Positions 33,927 through 36,676 of a stretch of 36,676 nucleotides of DNA are shown here, piece by piece (positions within the stretch are counted from its first letter, which is position 1; the number at the start of each line of letters is the position of its first letter). The notes beneath the pieces are model-generated. The model worked only from the letters and a program-made list of their open reading frames with translations, searched no databases and was not told where the DNA came from. Location of the stretch: contig JAQGIV010000013.1 of NCBI GenBank assembly GCA_028290945.1, forward strand, positions 1-36,676. Direction: 5' to 3'. This DNA is from Phenylobacterium sp. GTDB lineage: Bacteria; Pseudomonadota; Alphaproteobacteria; Caulobacterales; Caulobacteraceae. The position numbers were made by a program, and so were the translations under genes.

Positions 33927-34448
33927 TTAAGGCTTCTGGTCCTTGAGCTTCTTCAGCATGGCGAAGGGCGACTCCTCCTCCGGCGGCGAAGCGAATTCGA
34001 ACGCCGCGTCGGGCTTGCGCGGGAAGGGATCGATCTCCAGCGCCAGGTGCTCGGCGACGATGGCCGCCAGGTCGACGGCCTCGCTCTCCAGCACGTCCGG
34101 CGGATCGGGCGCCTCGGGGTTCTTCTCGCCGCCCTCGGGGTCCTCGGCGGGGGCGTAGGGGCTGCCCTTCGGCGCCGCCTGCCGCGCGATCTCGCCGCTC
34201 AGCGTCTGCTCGAAGGGTTCCAGGGTCACTGAGCACAGCTGTTCGACGACCGCCTGGAAGCGGCCGGTGATCTCCGCCCCGTCGTGCCAGGGCCGCACGG
34301 TCAGCTCGGCGACCAGCGACGGCAGGCTCTCGAGGCCGAGATCGCCCGCCAGCTTGCCACGCTCGGCGGCGTCGGGCTCCAGGCGCACCTTCACCGGCCC
34401 GCGGGCGAGCTCGTGCAGTTGCAGCGGGGTGGTCCAGGTGCGGCTCAT
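33927..34448 (-). CDS. DUF177 (YceD) family protein
   Basis: This 173-residue protein matches the YceD/DUF177 family, linked in other bacteria and plants to 23S rRNA accumulation. Seen are the N-terminal WTTPLQLHELARGPVKVRLEPD, then the central VVEQLCSVTLEPFEQTL near residues 69-85, and ESEAVDLAAIVAEHLALEIDPFPRKP near 125-150. The conserved cysteine pair of many family members is reduced to one cysteine here. Start ATG 34448 overlaps the stop of the upstream chaperone gene (ATGA), so the two are translated together. E. coli has rpmF after this gene; here plsX follows directly. Confidence 0.9.
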   Translation of the reverse strand: MSRTWTTPLQLHELARGPVKVRLEPDAAERGKLAGDLGLESLPSLVAELTVRPWHDGAEITGRFQAVVEQLCSVTLEPFEQTLSGEIARQAAPKGSPYAPAEDPEGGEKNPEAPDPPDVLESEAVDLAAIVAEHLALEIDPFPRKPDAAFEFASPPEEESPFAMLKKLKDQKP

Positions 34449-34975
34449 GCCGCCCCCCACCGCACTTCGCCGGCCAGCAGCCGCTGCAGCGGCTCGGCGG
34501 CGAGGTTGTCGCGGATCTTCAGCACATAGGCGGCCAGCGCCGGCGCCCGGGCCGCGTCGGCGCCTTCGTACACCGTGCGGGTGAGCAGTCCGGTCAGCGG
34601 CTCCACGTCCGGCAGGACCGCGACGGCCGCGTCATAGGACTTGCCCCGGCCATAGAAGGCCTCGCCAAGCCGGTGCATCTTCTTGCCGACCGACAGGTCG
34701 CCGACGCCCATCTCGCGCAGGGCGTCGTCCAGGCCCTTCAGGTAGGTGTCGAACACCGCCTGGGAGATGTCGCCCGTCGCCTGGCCGCCGGCCCGCAGCC
34801 GCTCCAGCAGCAGCATCAGGTGCAGGGTGTAGAGCTCGAAGCGGCCTTCGATGGTGTCGGGGCAGGCCAGCGCCTCGTAGAGCGCCGGCGTGCGCGCCTG
34901 CTCGACCACCTGGACATAGAGCGCGCGGCCGGTCGCCAACGCGGGCCTTGGGCGGAACAGACGGTCCAGGAGCAT
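34445..34975 (-). CDS. Ubiquinol-cytochrome c chaperone (CBP3) family protein
   Basis: This 176-residue protein belongs to the family of mitochondrial CBP3/UQCC1, which helps cytochrome b assembly into the bc1 complex. Recognised strings are LYVQVVEQARTPALYEAL near residues 19-36, DTIEGRFELYTLHLMLLLERL near 40-60, and DALREMGVGDLSVGKKMHRLGEAFYGR near 84-110. It is predicted helical and cytosolic. It begins the minus-strand block, directly divergent from bamE with about 108 bases between, and overlaps the DUF177 gene by four bases. The assembly role is inferred from the family; bc1 genes are not in this window. Start ATG 34975 fits. Confidence 0.9.
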   Translation of the reverse strand: MLLDRLFRPRPALATGRALYVQVVEQARTPALYEALACPDTIEGRFELYTLHLMLLLERLRAGGQATGDISQAVFDTYLKGLDDALREMGVGDLSVGKKMHRLGEAFYGRGKSYDAAVAVLPDVEPLTGLLTRTVYEGADAARAPALAAYVLKIRDNLAAEPLQRLLAGEVRWGAA

Positions 34976-35083
34976 GCGACGCCTCGATTTCGCCCGAAGA
35001 GGGGGCTAAAGGCGGCATTGAACTAAGGGGCGGCGGACGATAGGTCAAAGCCTCTTGCCGTTAGAACAGGCTTATCAGACCCG

Positions 35084-35575
35084 ATGTTTCGTCGCGCCGC
35101 CTTCGCCGCCCTCGCCGTCGGCTACCTTTCGGTCACAGCCTGTGCGCCGATCAGCTCCTATTCCGGCTTCCAGGCCATCGAGTCCGATCCCAAGGACGTG
35201 AAGGCCGGGGTCGACACCAAGTCGACCGTGCGCAGCAAGCTGGGCTCGCCGTCGGCGACCTCCACCTTCGACCCCAACATCTGGTTCTACATGAACCAGG
35301 TGAAGGAGCGCGTCGCCTTCCGCCGGCCCAAGGTCGTGGCCCGCAACGTCACCGCCATCGCCTTCAACAAGGAGAGCGAGCAGGTGGAGAGCGTCAACAA
35401 CTACACCCTCAAGGACGGCAAGGTGATCGCCTACAACGGGCGCGAGACGCCGACCCGCGGCCGCGAAATGACCATCCTCGAGCAGATGCTGGGCGCCGTC
35501 GGCCACGGCGGCGTCCTGCCCCGCCAGGACGACGAGGGCGTCCCGGGTACGCGTCCGGGCGACCGGAGGAACTAG
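35084..35575 (+). CDS. bamE: Outer membrane protein assembly factor BamE
   Basis: BamE is a small lipoprotein of the BAM complex, which inserts beta-barrel proteins into the outer membrane. The 163-residue protein has a signal with lipobox VTAC, so the mature protein starts at C20. The SmpA/OmlA fold follows: a helix with VDTKSTVRSKLGSPSATSTF near residues 45-64, then WFYMNQVKERVAFRRPKV near 68-85, VTAIAFNKE near 91-99 and VESVNNYTLKDGK near 104-116. The tail of 45 residues is longer than in E. coli and basic. Start ATG 35084. It is followed five bases after its stop by the repeat element. Confidence 0.92.
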   Translation: MFRRAAFAALAVGYLSVTACAPISSYSGFQAIESDPKDVKAGVDTKSTVRSKLGSPSATSTFDPNIWFYMNQVKERVAFRRPKVVARNVTAIAFNKESEQVESVNNYTLKDGKVIAYNGRETPTRGREMTILEQMLGAVGHGGVLPRQDDEGVPGTRPGDRRN

Positions 35576-35579
35576 CCCT

Positions 35580-35723
35580 TTTCCCTCCCCTTCATGGGGA
35601 GGGGACGGCTCGACGAAGTCGAGCCAGGGGTGGGGAATAGAGGTCCAAGCTCAGAGCTTGATCGTGACTTCCCCACCCGTCTGTCGCTTCGTTCCAGCCA
35701 CCCTCCCCATTAAGGGAGGGAAA
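35580..35723. repeat. 145-base intergenic inverted-repeat element, copy 2
   Basis: This is the second copy of the element at 22226-22370, in the same orientation, starting five bases after bamE. The first 60 bases are identical to copy 1 up to GGTGGGGAAT, and the centre CCAAGCTCAGAGCTTGATCG is kept. The right part differs more, and the right terminal repeat has one deletion and one substitution, so it is no longer perfect. It has no coding capacity. Confidence 0.85.
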
Positions 35724-35757
35724 ACAAAAACGCCCCGGAGATCGCTCTCCGGGGCGT
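35721..35757 (-). terminator. Intrinsic terminator of the pyrophosphatase gene
   Basis: On the minus strand the perfect 12-base stem ACGCCCCGGAGA / TCTCCGGGGCGT with a four-base loop is followed by TTTTGTTTT. It begins 25 bases after the hppA stop and directly abuts the inverted-repeat element. Confidence 0.93.
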
Positions 35758-35781
35758 CTTGGTCTCAGCGGTCGGATCCGA

Positions 35782-36676
35782 TCAGTGGATCACCCCGTGG
35801 GCCAACACCGCCAGCAGCAGCAGGGCCACGATGTTGGTGATCTTGATCATCGGGTTCACGGCGGGGCCCGCCGTGTCCTTGTAGGGGTCGCCGACGGTGT
35901 CGCCGGTCACCGCCGCCTTGTGGGCGTCGGATCCCTTGCCGCCGTAGTGGCCCTCTTCGATCAGCTTCTTGGCGTTGTCCCAGGCGCCGCCGCCCGACGT
36001 CATCGAGATGGCCACGAACAGGCCGGTGACGATCACCCCCATCAGCATGGCGCCCAGCGAGGCGAAGGCGTCGACCTTGCCGGCGATCGCCTTGATCACG
36101 AAGAACAGCACGATCGGCGAGGCCACCGGCAGCAAGGACGGCACGATCATCTCGCGGATCGCCGCCTTGGTCAGGATGTCGACGGCGCGGCCGTATTCCG
36201 GCTTCACCTCCCCGGTCATGATGCCGGGGTTCTCCCGGAACTGACGGCGCACTTCCTCCACGACCGATTCGGCCGCCCGACCCACGGCCGTCATCGACAT
36301 GCCGCCGAACAGGAAGGGCAACAGCCCCCCGAACAGCAGGCCCACGACCACGTAGGGGTTGGAAAGGTCGAAGGCCACCGCGCCCAGGCCGTCGAAGAAC
36401 GACCCCGGCTCGGCATTGGCGGCGAAGTACTTCAGGTCCTCGGTATAGGCGGCGAACAGCACCAGGGCGCCCAGGCCGGCGGAGCCGATCGCATAGCCCT
36501 TGGTCACCGCCTTGGTGGTGTTGCCGACCGCGTCGAGGGCGTCGGTGGTGACGCGCACGTCCGGCGGAAGGCCCGCCATCTCGGCGATGCCGCCGGCGTT
36601 GTCGGTGACCGGGCCGAAGGCGTCCAGCGCGACGATGAAGCCGGCCAGCGACAGCATCGAGGTCACCGCGACGGCG
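35782..36676 (-). CDS. hppA: Membrane-bound proton-translocating pyrophosphatase, C-terminal part
   Basis: HppA couples pyrophosphate hydrolysis to proton export across the inner membrane. Only the last 297 or so residues are in the window; the frame stays open to the edge. Visible are [20 protein letters not shown], which holds pyrophosphate-binding aspartates, and the string [16 protein letters not shown]. Towards the end come [13 protein letters not shown] and [21 protein letters not shown]. At the residue after GNTT, lysine marks potassium-independent pumps, while potassium-dependent ones have alanine. Several membrane helices are evident. Start and first half lie beyond 36676. A strong terminator follows the gene. 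Confidence 0.95.
   Translation of the reverse strand, partial: AVAVTSMLSLAGFIVALDAFGPVTDNAGGIAEMAGLPPDVRVTTDALDAVGNTTKAVTKGYAIGSAGLGALVLFAAYTEDLKYFAANAEPGSFFDGLGAVAFDLSNPYVVVGLLFGGLLPFLFGGMSMTAVGRAAESVVEEVRRQFRENPGIMTGEVKPEYGRAVDILTKAAIREMIVPSLLPVASPIVLFFVIKAIAGKVDAFASLGAMLMGVIVTGLFVAISMTSGGGAWDNAKKLIEEGHYGGKGSDAHKAAVTGDTVGDPYKDTAGPAVNPMIKITNIVALLLLAVLAHGVIH

Overview
This window is very GC-rich DNA with dense, mostly short-spaced or overlapping genes, typical of an alphaproteobacterial chromosome. The gene neighbourhoods point to Caulobacteraceae (Caulobacter or Phenylobacterium type): a cold-shock protein with two CSD domains, an NDUFS4-type complex I subunit between two tRNA genes, the alaC-hom-glpX-recJ run, the block CBP3-like / DUF177 / plsX / fabH / ihfA / MerR, and a DUF2842 protein divergent from heme A synthase. 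The taxonomic placement is an inference from protein look and gene order; no search was run.

Layout. 1-6979: kdsA (minus), then on plus a cyclopropane fatty acid synthase, a sulfur amino-acid run (cysK, sseA, GNAT acetyltransferase, metC) and a stress-type SDR oxidoreductase. 7003-11523: a D-glycerate-3-kinase-like kinase convergent with rutE, then rutB-rutC-rutD-rutA. Together these cover most of the Rut pathway of uracil breakdown, in a reordered and divergent arrangement. 11533-14170: tRNA-Arg, NDUFS4-like subunit, tRNA-Pro(TGG), an unrecognised 50-residue membrane peptide, a PaaI-type thioesterase, a DUF192 lipoprotein, a double cold-shock protein and tRNA-Glu. 14247-19636: recJ, glpX, hom and alaC on minus. 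19760-24176: a small lipoprotein divergent from a class I PHA synthase (phaC), a 145-base inverted-repeat element, and a PadR / DUF1700 / DUF2807 operon. 24177-28937 (minus): a hairpin repeat, msrB, argC, rpsI and rplM with a clear promoter and terminator, a cytochrome P460 protein, another hairpin repeat, and ctaA. 29046-30931: the DUF2842 protein, a hairpin repeat, tRNA-Pro(GGG), then a lower-GC patch with two unrecognised genes. 30941-34975 (minus): MerR regulator, ihfA, fabH, plsX, DUF177 protein, CBP3-like chaperone. 35084-36676: bamE, a second copy of the 145-base element, a strong terminator, and the C-terminal part of a membrane proton pyrophosphatase running off the window.

Most of the window is ordinary core chromosome. 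The most unusual part is the patch just after tRNA-Pro(GGG). The last 17 bases of that tRNA recur with two mismatches at 30364-30380, in the same orientation, bracketing a gene of unknown function. This looks like a minimal or decayed tRNA-targeted insertion. Other points worth attention are the rewired rut cluster, four intergenic inverted-repeat element types (one present twice, with perfect 24-base terminal inverted repeats in one copy), and the 50-residue membrane peptide behind a 12-base perfect palindrome.
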